A stretch of DNA of 64,000 nt from Clostridiaceae bacterium (GCA_018383195.1 JAGZOP010000010.1:1-64000), one strand, 5' to 3'; shown: positions 8,164 through 17,926, counted from the first letter of the stretch. Program-made: numbers and translations. Notes: generated from the letters alone by a model not told the origin.

Positions 8164-8192
8164 AATATACCGGATAATGCGTGGTTTGTCAA
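8164..8192 (-). promoter_or_regulatory. Promoter of the tRNA-Asp-Phe-Gly operon
   Basis: On the minus strand -35 TTGACA (8187-8192), 17-base spacer, -10 TATATT (8164-8169). Near-consensus, as expected for a stable RNA operon. Confidence 0.88.
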
Positions 8193-8330
8193 CAGGTTTT
8201 TTCAGATTTTTTTCTTTTTCTTGATTTGTGCCGAAAAAGCAAAATGTCTCCCTCTTTTAAATGCTCCGCAAACGGCGTATAATAAAGTCAGATTTAGTCC
8301 CCCATGTCCCTCTTTGAAAGGAGGATTCTC

Positions 8331-10457
8331 ATGCAACAGCTTGACCGTGAAATTTTTGAACTGCTCGCGCGCCCCATGCGCATCGAAGAGCTGCGCCGTC
8401 TGCTGCCCGGCATCGGCAAACAGGAACTCAAAACCTGTGTGCAGCGCTTGACCCAGAGCGGTCAAATCGTGAAAAATAAGAAAAACCGTCTGGCGCAGGC
8501 TGCCCATTTCAGCTGCATTGCAGGCACATATCTGGCAACCGAGCGCGGCTTCGGCTTTGTCGCACCCGATGAAAAAGATGACCGCGGCGATATTTTCATC
8601 CCCCCGCATGCAGGCGGCGGCGCATGGCAGGGTGACCATGTGCTCATTCAAATCCGCGAAGGCGGACGCCGCCGAGACGGTACCCCCCGCCGTGAGGGTG
8701 AAGTAGTCCGCATTCTTGAACGCAGCCGAGAAGAAATTGTCGGTGCAGTGCGCCGTCGCGGCAAAACATGTGTACTCGAGCCTGCAAGCAAAAAATTCCC
8801 GGAAATCATCCTGCCAAAGGCGCACTTAAACGGCGCGCAGCCGGGTGACCGCGTCGCGGTGCGCATGATGTACTACGGAGAAGGCAAGGTTTTACCGCAG
8901 GCGGCTGTTACCCAGATTTTCGGGGAAAACGGCACGATGCAAGCATCCATTGCCGCGATTTTGCATGAAAACGGCATCTATGAGGCATTTTCTCCGGAAA
9001 CCGCTGCACAGGCGCAAAGCCTTGGCGACCGCATCCCACCGGACGCGCTTGCCGGACGGAGCGATCTGCGGGACGAATTGATTTTTACCATTGACGGTGA
9101 CAGCGCCAAGGATTTCGATGACGCGGTTTCCCTCACGCCGCTCGAAAACGGTCGCGTGCTGCTCGGCGTGCACATTGCGGATGTGTCGCACTACGTTACC
9201 CCCGGCAGCCCGCTGGATGACGATGCCTACCGCCGCGGCACTTCGGTCTACTACCCCGGTCACGTCGTGCCCATGCTCCCCTTCGCTCTGTCGGACGGAT
9301 TGTGTTCCCTTGTCCCCGGCGAAGACCGGCTGACCTTTTCGGCTTTCCTGGAAATCGGTGCGGACGGCCGCCGGCACAAATCTGAGTTTTCCAAATCGGT
9401 CATCCGTTCCAGCGCGCGCATGACCTACAACAACGTCAACAAAATTTTGGACGGCGATGCAGAACTGACTGAAAAATACGACTTTCTAGCAGAAACCGTC
9501 AAAAAAATGGCGGACTTGGCCGATGTACTGCGTAAACGCCGCATGGAGCGCGGCGCGCTCGACCTCGATATTCCGGAAGCCGAAATCACAGTGGACGAAC
9601 GGGGAGAACCGGTGGCACTCGGCTACCGCACGCGCGGACGTGCCGAAAAAATGATCGAAGAATTCATGCTTCAGGCAAATGAGGCGGTCGCGGAATACAT
9701 GGACAAACACGGAAACCCGGCGATATTCCGCGTGCATGAGAACCCGGACCCGGAAAAGCTGCGGGTATTCGCGCAATTTGCACGCCCGTTCGGATACCGC
9801 ATTGATCCCAGCAAGCCGCAGGATACCAAGCAATTACAATTTGTGCTCGACAAGGCTGCGGACGATCCGCGCCAGCGTGCCCTGCCTACCCTGTTGCTGC
9901 GTTCGCTTGCCCGCGCACGCTATGCCGAAGAAAACCTGGGGCATTACGGCTTGCAGGCGAAATATTACCTGCATTTTACGTCTCCAATCCGCCGTTATCC
10001 CGATCTTGCAACCCATCGCATGCTGCAAAAAGCACTTTCCGGCGATGCGTTTACGCGCGCGGATTACGAATTTTGTGAAAACGCCGCAAGCCAGTCCACA
10101 ACCTGTGAATTGGCTGCGGACACCGCAGAGCGCGACATCGACAAGCTGTTCATCGCGGCGTATATGGAGCAGTTCCTCGGGCAGGATTTTGACGGCGAAG
10201 TGTCCGGCGTGCAGGCGTTCGGTCTTTTCGTCTCCCTCCCGAACGGCGCGGAAGGTCTGGTCCGCATCGAATCGCTGCCCGGATATTTTGAATACGACGA
10301 CCAGAAAATGGCGCTTACCAATCGCGCCGGTGTGCGCTATACGATTGGCACACCGGTTTGTGTGCGCCTTGTGGCCGCAAACCGCGCAAGCGGTCAGATT
10401 GATTTTGTACTCACCCCAACCCCTCACGGAAAGGTAAATGAAACATGCCCGGACTGA
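8331..10457 (+). CDS. rnr: Ribonuclease R
   Basis: Processive 3'-5' exoribonuclease for structured RNA turnover and ribosome or tmRNA quality control. The 708-residue product has an N-terminal winged helix (about 1-60), cold-shock domains (RGFGFVAPDEKDDRGDIFIP), the RNB catalytic core with IDGDSAKDFDDAVSL carrying the metal-binding aspartates, the substrate-contact block FTSPIRRYPDLATHR, and a C-terminal S1 domain. There is no long basic tail. The ATG at 8331 is chosen because GAAAGGAGG precedes it by six bases; the ATG at 8304 lies upstream of that site. A possible -10 TATAAT is at 8278-8283. It overlaps the next gene by 13 bases. Confidence 0.96.
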   Translation: MQQLDREIFELLARPMRIEELRRLLPGIGKQELKTCVQRLTQSGQIVKNKKNRLAQAAHFSCIAGTYLATERGFGFVAPDEKDDRGDIFIPPHAGGGAWQGDHVLIQIREGGRRRDGTPRREGEVVRILERSREEIVGAVRRRGKTCVLEPASKKFPEIILPKAHLNGAQPGDRVAVRMMYYGEGKVLPQAAVTQIFGENGTMQASIAAILHENGIYEAFSPETAAQAQSLGDRIPPDALAGRSDLRDELIFTIDGDSAKDFDDAVSLTPLENGRVLLGVHIADVSHYVTPGSPLDDDAYRRGTSVYYPGHVVPMLPFALSDGLCSLVPGEDRLTFSAFLEIGADGRRHKSEFSKSVIRSSARMTYNNVNKILDGDAELTEKYDFLAETVKKMADLADVLRKRRMERGALDLDIPEAEITVDERGEPVALGYRTRGRAEKMIEEFMLQANEAVAEYMDKHGNPAIFRVHENPDPEKLRVFAQFARPFGYRIDPSKPQDTKQLQFVLDKAADDPRQRALPTLLLRSLARARYAEENLGHYGLQAKYYLHFTSPIRRYPDLATHRMLQKALSGDAFTRADYEFCENAASQSTTCELAADTAERDIDKLFIAAYMEQFLGQDFDGEVSGVQAFGLFVSLPNGAEGLVRIESLPGYFEYDDQKMALTNRAGVRYTIGTPVCVRLVAANRASGQIDFVLTPTPHGKVNETCPD

Positions 10458-11284
10458 TTTTAGAGGGCGGCACATTCCGCCCAGTTTATTCCTGCGGTGT
10501 ACTCGACGCCCTGCTCGACCATGATTTGATGTTCGATTACGTCATCGGCGTGTCGGCAGGCATCACCTACGCGTATTCTTATTTGTCCCGCCAGCGCGGA
10601 CGAAATCTTGAAGTGTTCACCAAATACCGCAACGACAAGCGTTATCTTTCTCTTCGTAATTACCCAAAATGCCGTTCTATGTTCGGCTTAGACTTCGTAT
10701 TTGACGAAATTCCGAACAAATTGCTGCCATTTGACTGGGATGCTTTCAATGCCTACAAAGGGCGCATTCTTGTCGGCGTAACCAATGCACAAACCGGAAA
10801 GGCAGAATATCTTGACGGTATGCAGCTCGACCTTCCATGCACCATGCTGCGCGCAACCTGCGCAATTCCCTTTTATTTCCCTGCGATCGAGATGGGCGGC
10901 GTACCCTATTATGACGGCGGTCTGGCAGATTCCATCCCGATTGTCAAGGCGCTGCATGACGGCAGCGAGAAAAATCTGATTGTTCTGACCCGACCGGAGG
11001 GGTATCGCAAAACCACCACCGGCAGCACACGCGCTGCAGCCCATGCGCTACACCGCAAATATCCTGAGCTGTCCGAAACCATGCTCAGCCGTGCAAAACG
11101 GTATAACGATACGGTATGTTTCTGCGAACAACTCGTGAAAAAACAGCCGGAAGATACCGTTTTGCTGCGTCCGGATTATCCGCTGAACTCTTTTGAAAAA
11201 GATGTGAGCATGCTCAGGCGAAATTATGAGCACGGATACCAAATGACAATCGACCATCTGGATCAGATCAAAGCCCTGTTTTAA
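10445..11284 (+). CDS. Patatin-like phospholipase family protein
   Basis: Predicted serine acyl hydrolase of 279 residues. The oxyanion region EGGTFRP (residues 7-13), nucleophile elbow GVSAG (Ser37) and the catalytic-dyad motif DGG in YYDGGLADSIP are all visible. No signal peptide or membrane segment, so probably cytoplasmic or peripheral. It resembles the bacterial YjjU-type branch rather than secreted toxins. It starts inside the end of rnr, so translation is probably coupled. The lipid substrate is unknown. Confidence 0.88.
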   Translation: MPGLILEGGTFRPVYSCGVLDALLDHDLMFDYVIGVSAGITYAYSYLSRQRGRNLEVFTKYRNDKRYLSLRNYPKCRSMFGLDFVFDEIPNKLLPFDWDAFNAYKGRILVGVTNAQTGKAEYLDGMQLDLPCTMLRATCAIPFYFPAIEMGGVPYYDGGLADSIPIVKALHDGSEKNLIVLTRPEGYRKTTTGSTRAAAHALHRKYPELSETMLSRAKRYNDTVCFCEQLVKKQPEDTVLLRPDYPLNSFEKDVSMLRRNYEHGYQMTIDHLDQIKALF

Positions 11285-11294
11285 CCTGCATATG

Positions 11295-11339
11295 AAAAAT
11301 CCGCCCTCTGAGCATGCTCAGCTCAATGGGCGGATTTTT
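11295..11339. terminator. Bidirectional terminator between convergent genes
   Basis: Arms AAAAATCCGCCC (11295-11306) and GGGCGGATTTTT (11328-11339) with an inner GAGCATGCTC palindrome. It serves the patatin gene on plus and the thioesterase gene on minus. Confidence 0.9.
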
Positions 11340-11348
11340 TGTGTGCTT

Positions 11349-11741
11349 TTATCCCAGTTTTGCCTGTGCCTTGGCTTCAAAACGCGCCTGATCGACGATT
11401 GCGCGCTGATGTGTGCCTTCCCCAATCAGTCCCTTTTCGTCGTAGGCCGCGACCTTGAATGTCAGCATTTTTCCATTTGGGGCAATCTCGGTCAGCTCGG
11501 TTTCAAAGCGTACCTTCATTCCCGCCGGGGTTGCCGCCACATGGGTAACATTCATCAGGGTTCCTACCGTCGTTTTGCCCGCTTCCAGTTCGGATGCAAC
11601 CGAAGCTGCCGCCGTTCCTTCAATTCCTGCAATCATCATCGGAGTTGCAAAAACGGATACCAAGCCGCTGCCTACCTTATTTGCAAGCAGCTCTTCCGTC
11701 ACTGTCAACTCATGCGTACCTTTCATGCCAACTGTAATCAT
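11349..11741 (-). CDS. FlK-like hotdog thioesterase
   Basis: A 130-residue hotdog-fold protein resembling fluoroacetyl-CoA thioesterase. The Thr-Glu-His triad of that family can be placed in FATPMMIAGIEGTA (Thr, Glu) and VTHVAATP (His). FlK homologues in organisms without fluoroacetate probably hydrolyse other acyl-CoAs; the substrate here is unknown. The ATG at 11741 follows GTGAGGGA; longer frames lack a ribosome site. It lies 77 bases after the EndoQ-UvrD fusion gene and may be its operon partner. Confidence 0.85.
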   Translation of the reverse strand: MITVGMKGTHELTVTEELLANKVGSGLVSVFATPMMIAGIEGTAAASVASELEAGKTTVGTLMNVTHVAATPAGMKVRFETELTEIAPNGKMLTFKVAAYDEKGLIGEGTHQRAIVDQARFEAKAQAKLG

Positions 11742-11818
11742 GATTTTTCCCTCACATTCTGAAACTGTGTTATCAGCGTACCTTTTTTCTGCCGGTTTGT
11801 CAATCACCGATTTCATGT

Positions 11819-14800
11819 TCAAAACAGGCTCAGCTGCACGCCCTCCAAGCCGCTCCGTCCGGACGCGTACTCTTCTTCGTAAGTTCCCGCCGGAATTTCA
11901 TCCAAAAAAGGCGACGGCTGCTCCTGCGATACGAGTACCAGTTCATCTTTTGCACGCGTCATGCCCACATAGAACAGGCGGCGTTCCTCAGAGATATCCA
12001 CAGGCTGTGCAGAACTCTCAAGCGGCACGCAGCCCCGCGTAAGACCGCACAGATAGACCGCGCCAAATTCCAAACCCTTTGCCCCATGCATCGTGGAAAG
12101 GGTGACTGCACCAGCATCATATTTCTGCTTGCTTCTGCGGAGCAAATCCCCCTCAGAACCCAACAAAACCCCATCTAAAAGCGCGAAAATGTCCTTATAA
12201 AACGCGCCAAGCTGAATAAACTGAGTAAAATCCGCATCATCGGATAACCCATGCCGTTCCGCCCAATCGGTGAGCAGTTTAACTGGTTTTGCCTTTTTCA
12301 GGGCGGGGAAGAGAGTCTCAATCTCCCGCAAAACGAGCCGCAGCCTGCCGTCCTCCGCATATGGCGTGCCGCGCGAAAGCAATTCCTGCACGGGTGCATC
12401 GGCAGAAACGTCCTCATATTGCGCGGCAAAGCCCTGCACCCGGTCTTCCGGGCACGTCCACACCGCACGCAATGCGGTACGCAGAGCAGCGGTATCCTGT
12501 GGATTTCTCAAAAAACGCAGGAAGCTGAGCACGCCATGCACGCATGCCGCAGTCAAATAGTCGCCGCGTCCGGCAACCTGACAGGGGATTCCGGCACGCG
12601 CCAAGGTTCGCTCCAACCGGTCAAGCTGCCTGCGTGTGCGGCACAGCACCGCAATTTCCCCAAAACTGCGCATTGTCAGACGCGCATCCCGCCGACCGGC
12701 GGCAAGCATGTCCACGCCTCCGACCATATGTGCAATATCACGCGCTACAAAACTTGCTTCATCGCCCGGTCCATCGGCGCGAACAAGCCGCACCACGCCG
12801 CCTGCTGCACGGGCAGGGGAGAGGGGACGCGCACCGCCCAGATTGCACGCTATAACCGGCTGTGTGCACGCTAAAATTTCCGGCGCTGCGCGGTAGTTTT
12901 GGGTTAACCGCACCGAATACAGCGCAGGTTCTTCGGATGCAAGACGCGCAAAGCAATCGTCCGACGCGCCGCGAAACCCGTAAATCGCCTGATCCGGGTC
13001 GCCGATGGCAAACAGTGTCCCGTGCCTGCTCCACGCGCGCGCAAGCTGATACTGGGTATTATTTACGTCCTGAAACTCGTCAACGAGCACATGAGTCGGC
13101 TTTTTTCGTCGCTTTTCTTCACTGCAAAACGCCAATTCATCGAGCAGCAGATCGTCATAATCCACCGCACCATTCACGCGCAGTTTCCAGTCATGGACCG
13201 CAGCATGCTCATGCAGCAACCCGGCGCGTTCTTCCTCCACACCGTTTTTCAGCGCGGAAACTGCCTGTAAAAATTTCGCCGGCGTGCCATCCCAACCGAT
13301 TTCGCGCACGCTCTGTTCCGCCAACGCAAGCGCCTCATCCGGTGCAAGAAGCGTGCCTTTTTGCCCGCGTGCCTGCCGTTTTTCCCATGCAATCGCGTGG
13401 AACGTTCCCACAGTAAGACCGCGAATTGCACGCATCCCGCCCAGCGTCTGTGCAAGCCGCTGCCGCAGCCCCTCCGCTGCCTGACGGGTGAAGGTCACTG
13501 CCACAATCTGTGACGCAGGGATGCCGAGCGTTCCAATCATATATGCAATACGCTCTGTAAGCGTCTGCGTTTTTCCGGTGCCCGGACCGGCTGTAACTGC
13601 TGTCACCCGCGCTGTGGTGCATACTGCGGCGCGTTGTTCCGCATTCAAGTGATTTTCCGCGGCAGAAATATGTGTTTTCTGCACTTTTTCTGCCGGTTCG
13701 AGTGTCAGCTGTTCCGCGTCCTCGTGCATACTTTGCGCACGAGGCGGCTCGGGTGTTCCAAACAGGCTCACCTGTCCGCTCATTGCCCCGATTTCCGCCT
13801 GCGAAAGCAGCTCAATCACGCCGTATTGCCCATCAAATCCGGGTTTTCGCACCACTTCACCCGCACGCAGACGGCGCAGACCTTCCTGCACCCATGCACC
13901 CGCGATCTGCCCCACATCGGCAAGCGGCGCTTCGCGCAAAATATAAAACTCCGGTCCCAATTCGCGCAGCATGCGTGCATACTGCTCCTGCACACGCTTT
14001 CCCGCAGCGCTCATCCCAGTTGATGCTGCGATCACCTCGGGCAGGGGGGCGAGGCTCTCAAAGGGCATTTCGCGTTTTGCTCCCACCGGGCGGTCGGCAA
14101 GCGCTTCGATGCGGTGTTCCACACCGATTGTAATTTTCCCGCCACAGACCGGACAGCGTCCGCCATACCGTATCGTTTCCGCCGGAGTCAGGCACACGCC
14201 GCAGCTGCGGTGTCCGTCCAGATGGTACTTGCCTTCCTCGGGAAAAAATTCAACTGTACCGCGAAAACCCGCCGAATTACGCCCTTGGAGTGCGTCTGCG
14301 AGCGCATCATAACTCCAATCAATGTCGAGCAAATTGGCTTCCCGACCGAGTTTTCCGGGGGAGTGCGCATCCGAATTGGACATGAGCGTATACCGGTCGA
14401 GCGCCGACACCCGCGCGTTCATATCCGGGTCGGAGGACAGTCCGGTTTCCAGTGCATGAATCTCTCCGGACAGATCCCCGAAGCAATCCTCGAGCGTGTC
14501 AAAGCCGGAAAACGCGCCGAACAGCGAAAAATGCGGTGTCCAGATGTGTGCAGGAATGAAAACTGCACGCGGGCAGACATCCAGCGTGATTTCGAGCAGA
14601 TCGCGGCTGTCCAGTCCGAGAATCGGACGCCCATCCGAATGGAGGTTCCCGATTGCCTCCAAACGTTTCGACAGGATTTCAGCTTCCTCCAGACCGGGCA
14701 GCAAAATCAGGTTATGCACCTTGCGCACTCTGCCGTCCTTCTTGTAAATGGAACTGATTTCCCCGGAAATGACAAAACGGGGCGCATCGCCCACAGGCGC

Positions 14801-15019
14801 ATCCGGCAGGCGACTATCCTCATGCAGCGTATAAAACCCATCCTCAGCAGGGGAGAGGGCTGTTTTCAGCTCCTCCCTCCATGCCGGATGGGTAAAATCT
14901 CCTGTGCCGACGATGGAAATTCCCTTGCGGCGCGCCCACAGATCCAGATGGGGCGCGTCGCAGTCCCGGCTTGTTGCGCGTGAATATTTGGAATGGATGT
15001 GCAGGTCTGCAATTTGCAT
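11819..15019 (-). CDS. EndoQ-like PHP nuclease fused to UvrD/PcrA-type helicase
   Basis: A 1066-residue fusion. Residues 1-230 are a PHP metal domain (DLHIHSKYS, GTGDFTHP, SGEISS, PAHIWTPH, SNSDAHSPG), followed by a Cys4 zinc site (Cys273, 276, 289, 292). This matches the endonuclease Q family, which nicks 5' of uracil, hypoxanthine, xanthine and abasic sites. Residues 455 onward are a superfamily 1A helicase: Walker A GPGTGKT (478-484), VDEFQDVNNTQ, QNYRAAPEI, STMHGAKGLEF and VGMTRAKDEL. An ATG preceded by GGAGG defines the start. Function as a one-chain incision plus unwinding repair enzyme is inference. Confidence 0.9.
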   Translation of the reverse strand: MQIADLHIHSKYSRATSRDCDAPHLDLWARRKGISIVGTGDFTHPAWREELKTALSPAEDGFYTLHEDSRLPDAPVGDAPRFVISGEISSIYKKDGRVRKVHNLILLPGLEEAEILSKRLEAIGNLHSDGRPILGLDSRDLLEITLDVCPRAVFIPAHIWTPHFSLFGAFSGFDTLEDCFGDLSGEIHALETGLSSDPDMNARVSALDRYTLMSNSDAHSPGKLGREANLLDIDWSYDALADALQGRNSAGFRGTVEFFPEEGKYHLDGHRSCGVCLTPAETIRYGGRCPVCGGKITIGVEHRIEALADRPVGAKREMPFESLAPLPEVIAASTGMSAAGKRVQEQYARMLRELGPEFYILREAPLADVGQIAGAWVQEGLRRLRAGEVVRKPGFDGQYGVIELLSQAEIGAMSGQVSLFGTPEPPRAQSMHEDAEQLTLEPAEKVQKTHISAAENHLNAEQRAAVCTTARVTAVTAGPGTGKTQTLTERIAYMIGTLGIPASQIVAVTFTRQAAEGLRQRLAQTLGGMRAIRGLTVGTFHAIAWEKRQARGQKGTLLAPDEALALAEQSVREIGWDGTPAKFLQAVSALKNGVEEERAGLLHEHAAVHDWKLRVNGAVDYDDLLLDELAFCSEEKRRKKPTHVLVDEFQDVNNTQYQLARAWSRHGTLFAIGDPDQAIYGFRGASDDCFARLASEEPALYSVRLTQNYRAAPEILACTQPVIACNLGGARPLSPARAAGGVVRLVRADGPGDEASFVARDIAHMVGGVDMLAAGRRDARLTMRSFGEIAVLCRTRRQLDRLERTLARAGIPCQVAGRGDYLTAACVHGVLSFLRFLRNPQDTAALRTALRAVWTCPEDRVQGFAAQYEDVSADAPVQELLSRGTPYAEDGRLRLVLREIETLFPALKKAKPVKLLTDWAERHGLSDDADFTQFIQLGAFYKDIFALLDGVLLGSEGDLLRRSKQKYDAGAVTLSTMHGAKGLEFGAVYLCGLTRGCVPLESSAQPVDISEERRLFYVGMTRAKDELVLVSQEQPSPFLDEIPAGTYEEEYASGRSGLEGVQLSLF

Positions 15020-15056
15020 GCCTTGTCCTCCATAGTTAACATTTTGAATGATTTCT

Positions 15057-15812
15057 TTAAAAATATCGCCCGGTCAAAATCAGTCCAAGCGTAGAACAGT
15101 ATTCCCGCAGATGGCTCACAAGCCGCAGGGAAAGATAGGGCGTGGGGGCGGGCATGCCCGCGTTTTCCAACCCTGCCTGCTCCATGAGCCGCCGGGCACG
15201 CGCAAGGTGAAATTCATTCGTAATCACCGCAGTTCTACGCCCTGCAAGGTCAAATTCCGCCTTTGCGTTTGCAATATTCTGAATGGTGTTGCTGGACTTG
15301 TCCTCAATCAGCAGCGCGTGCGCAGGCACGCCTTGCTTCAGCAGATAGCGCTCCATCATGTGCGCTTCGGGCATGACCTCGTCCGGTCCCTGCCCGCCGC
15401 AAAGCACCAACTTGGCGTCCGGATTTTGCTCAAGCAGCGCCGCCGCCACATCCAGCCGGCTTTGCAGCGCTGCCGAGGGGCGGTCAGGATAAATATGCGC
15501 ACCCAACACGAGCACATAATCCGCATCATATACCGCGTCATCTGTGCGCTCTCCGGACAAAATTAACCCTTGAATCCCCACAAAAGAGGCAAGAAATAGT
15601 CCAAAAAGCACCTGTCCGAGCACAGCTACCCGTCGGCAGACTGCGCTGCGTTCCGCGTAAGCCACCATGATCGCTTCGCCCGCGCAGCCGACTGCAAGCG
15701 CACCGAGAAACACCGTGCCGAACCGAATCGGCGCCCATGTCAGGCATGCGCTGCCAAGCACGCCAAAAATGCACGCAAGCACCGCCCAGACTTTCACTTC
15801 GAGCTTGTTCAT
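15057..15812 (-). CDS. DUF218 (YdcF/ElyC/SanA-type) membrane protein
   Basis: 251 residues. Hydrophobic segments fill the first 100 residues (probably three to four membrane helices), followed by the DUF218 domain with YVLVLGAHIYPDRPS, the RLDVAAALLEQNP helix, VLCGGQGPDE and EDKSSNTIQN. Related proteins act in envelope and lipid-carrier homeostasis; the biochemical activity is unsettled. The ATG at 15812 overlaps the stop of the ABC-F gene in a TGATG junction, so translation is coupled. Confidence 0.85.
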   Translation of the reverse strand: MNKLEVKVWAVLACIFGVLGSACLTWAPIRFGTVFLGALAVGCAGEAIMVAYAERSAVCRRVAVLGQVLFGLFLASFVGIQGLILSGERTDDAVYDADYVLVLGAHIYPDRPSAALQSRLDVAAALLEQNPDAKLVLCGGQGPDEVMPEAHMMERYLLKQGVPAHALLIEDKSSNTIQNIANAKAEFDLAGRRTAVITNEFHLARARRLMEQAGLENAGMPAPTPYLSLRLVSHLREYCSTLGLILTGRYF

Positions 15813-17707
15813 CAGCCTTCCAACTCCTCGCTCAAGCGCTCCCATTCTTCCATTTTTTCGAGCAGTTCGGTGTCCGCTTCCTCCTTTTCCGCGAGCAGAC
15901 CCATCAGCTTCTCCGGGTCGGCGGCGTTGTGGTTGATGTGGCTGTCCAAATCGGCAAGCTGCGCTTCGAGCTGGCTGATTTCACGTTCCAGCACGCCGAT
16001 GCGCTTCGTAATGTTCTTTGTGCCGCCCTTCGGCTTGGGTTTTTCCGCCTTCGGCGCCTGCTTTTTCTCAGCAGGGGATGAGGGTGCAGCACAAGCCTTT
16101 TCCGCCTTTAACCGCTCCCGATACGTCAAAAACTGCTCATAACTGCCCGTATAGTCAATATATTCTCCATTTTCGAGATAGAGAATCCGGGTTGCAAACC
16201 GCTCCACGAAATACCGGTCATGCGAGACGAACAGCAGCGTGCCCGTGAACGCTTCCACGGCTTCCTCAATCCATTCGCGGCTCATAAGGTCCAGATGGTT
16301 GGTCGGCTCGTCGAGGATGAGCATGTTCAGCGGGTCATACATCAGCTCACACAGGCGCAGGCGGCTTTTCTCGCCGCCCGACAGGGTGGAAACCGTCTTG
16401 AGCTGATCCTCGCCCGAAAATTTGAACGCGCCCAAACGGTTGCGCGCGGTCTGCATGGTCACATTTTTATCGTAAATGAGCGTGTCGATGAGGTTGCGGT
16501 TTTCATTTGCAAAATGGACGAGCTGCGGCAGATACGCCGGGCGCAGCCCCACGCCCTTTTTTATCGTGCCGTCGTCCGCGGTTTCCTCGCCGAGCAAAAT
16601 CTTCAGCAGCGTAGTTTTTCCCGCGCCGTTGTCGCCCAAAATGGCGACACGCTCTCCATTGCGCACATTGAATGTTACATCCTGTAATATTTTTCGACCA
16701 TCATAACTTTTTGTAATTCCGCGAACCTTGAGTACATCCTCGGTTTCATAATTCGGGTCGCCAAAAGACACGCTCATCTGCTTATCACGGCGCGGGCGGT
16801 CGGTGACCTTCATGCGTGCAATCCGCTTTTCGATGGACGCCGCGCGCTTGGCAAGGTGCTCGGTACCGTGCTCGTGCATGATGCGCGCCACGCCCTCAAG
16901 CCGCTTTTTTTCCGCCATCCGGTTTTCGTGCTCACGCAGCTGCTGCTCATAGCGGCGCTCACGCTCGACCGCATAATACGAATACGAGCCTGCATAAAAC
17001 TCAACCGTGTGATCGTGCACCTCAATAATCCGGTCGCAGCACTGGTCGAGGAAATAACGGTCATGCGAGACTGTGACAACCGTGCCCGTGTAGCCCTCAA
17101 GGTAGTCGCCCAACCAGCGCACCGCATCCATGTCAAGGTGGTTGGTCGGCTCGTCGAGCAGCAGGATGTCGGTCTGCTCCAAAATGATGCGCGCGAGGTT
17201 CACGCGCGTTTTTTCGCCGCCCGAAAGCTGATTAAACGGCTGTTCGCGGCGGGCAGGGGGGATGTCCAGACCGTTGCAGACCTTGTCCACCTCAAAATCG
17301 CGGTTATAGCCGCCGAGGGCGTCCAGCTTTTGCTGAAGCGTTCCATAGCGGCGCAGCAGTGTTTCATTTTCAGGCTGCGCCGCCATTTCTGCTTCGAGAA
17401 TTTCCATATCGCTGCGCACAGCATCTGCCGCGCGGAACGCCGAGCGCAGCACATCTTCAACCGTGACCTCGTCCGGGAAATTGGGCATCTGGTCGATCAT
17501 GCCGACCGTTTTGCGGTCACCGATGGATACATGACCGCCGTCATACTCCAGCCGTCCGGCAAGGATATGCAGCAGCGTGGTTTTGCCTGCGCCGTTCGGT
17601 CCCAGAATCGCCACCTTTTCACCCGGCTGGATGTCAAAGGTCAGATCGGACAAGATCAGACGGTCGCCATAATATTTTGTCAGGTTTTGTACGGTGATAT
17701 CAGCCAA
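15812..17707 (-). CDS. ABC-F family ATPase (Uup/YfmR-like)
   Basis: 631 residues with two ATPase domains and no membrane segments: Walker A GPNGAGKT and GDNGAGKT, signatures LSGGEKTRVNLAR and LSGGEKSRLRLCE, Walker B LLLDEPTNHLD and LILDEPTNHLD. The linker between the domains is charged and Arg-rich, and a Lys-rich segment plus coiled coil closes the C-terminus, as in Uup-type proteins. ABC-F proteins bind ribosomes and relieve stalling or protect from antibiotics; which applies here is unclear. The start is a TTG at 17707 with AAAGGA upstream. Confidence 0.93.
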   Translation of the reverse strand: MADITVQNLTKYYGDRLILSDLTFDIQPGEKVAILGPNGAGKTTLLHILAGRLEYDGGHVSIGDRKTVGMIDQMPNFPDEVTVEDVLRSAFRAADAVRSDMEILEAEMAAQPENETLLRRYGTLQQKLDALGGYNRDFEVDKVCNGLDIPPARREQPFNQLSGGEKTRVNLARIILEQTDILLLDEPTNHLDMDAVRWLGDYLEGYTGTVVTVSHDRYFLDQCCDRIIEVHDHTVEFYAGSYSYYAVERERRYEQQLREHENRMAEKKRLEGVARIMHEHGTEHLAKRAASIEKRIARMKVTDRPRRDKQMSVSFGDPNYETEDVLKVRGITKSYDGRKILQDVTFNVRNGERVAILGDNGAGKTTLLKILLGEETADDGTIKKGVGLRPAYLPQLVHFANENRNLIDTLIYDKNVTMQTARNRLGAFKFSGEDQLKTVSTLSGGEKSRLRLCELMYDPLNMLILDEPTNHLDLMSREWIEEAVEAFTGTLLFVSHDRYFVERFATRILYLENGEYIDYTGSYEQFLTYRERLKAEKACAAPSSPAEKKQAPKAEKPKPKGGTKNITKRIGVLEREISQLEAQLADLDSHINHNAADPEKLMGLLAEKEEADTELLEKMEEWERLSEELEG

Positions 17708-17730
17708 TGGTATCGGAATCCTTTCTTAAA

Positions 17731-17878
17731 GTGTGGAGAGCGAAGGGAGGAGGGAGAAGGGAGGAGGGAGGAGGGAGAAGGGAGGAGTTTCGGAATCGCG
17801 CAGGGCGCGATGATTGAATCGCCGCTTCGCGGCGTTCTGCCCCTTCTCACTCCTACCTCCTAACTCCTCACTCTCCAT
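17731..17878. repeat. Interspersed purine/hairpin/pyrimidine element, copy 1
   Basis: A purine tract of GGGAGGA and GGGAGAA units (17735-17786), then a G+C hairpin core (TCGCGC AGG GCGCGA and CGCCGC TTC GCGGCG), then a pyrimidine tract of ACTCCT-type units (17841-17876). The tracts are roughly complementary, giving a large imperfect inverted repeat. Three other intergenic regions in the window have the same architecture. Non-coding. Confidence 0.7.
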
Positions 17879-17892
17879 TTCGCTGCTCGCAT

Positions 17893-17925
17893 AAAAAGCC
17901 GCGACAGCATTCCGTCGCGGCTTTT
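17893..17925 (-). terminator. Terminator of the GDPD-like gene
   Basis: Arms AAAAGCCGCGAC and GTCGCGGCTTTT with an 8-base loop, immediately after the stop codon at 17927; T-run on the minus strand. Confidence 0.85.
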
Positions 17926-17926
17926 G

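Noticed and set aside
11295..11339. Inner GAGCATGCTC palindrome as a regulator site
   Set aside because: It lies inside the terminator hairpin between convergent genes, where an operator would have no promoter to control.
17731..17878. CRISPR array
   Set aside because: The short GGGAGGA units are tandem without spacers and have no cas genes nearby; it is a purine simple-sequence tract.
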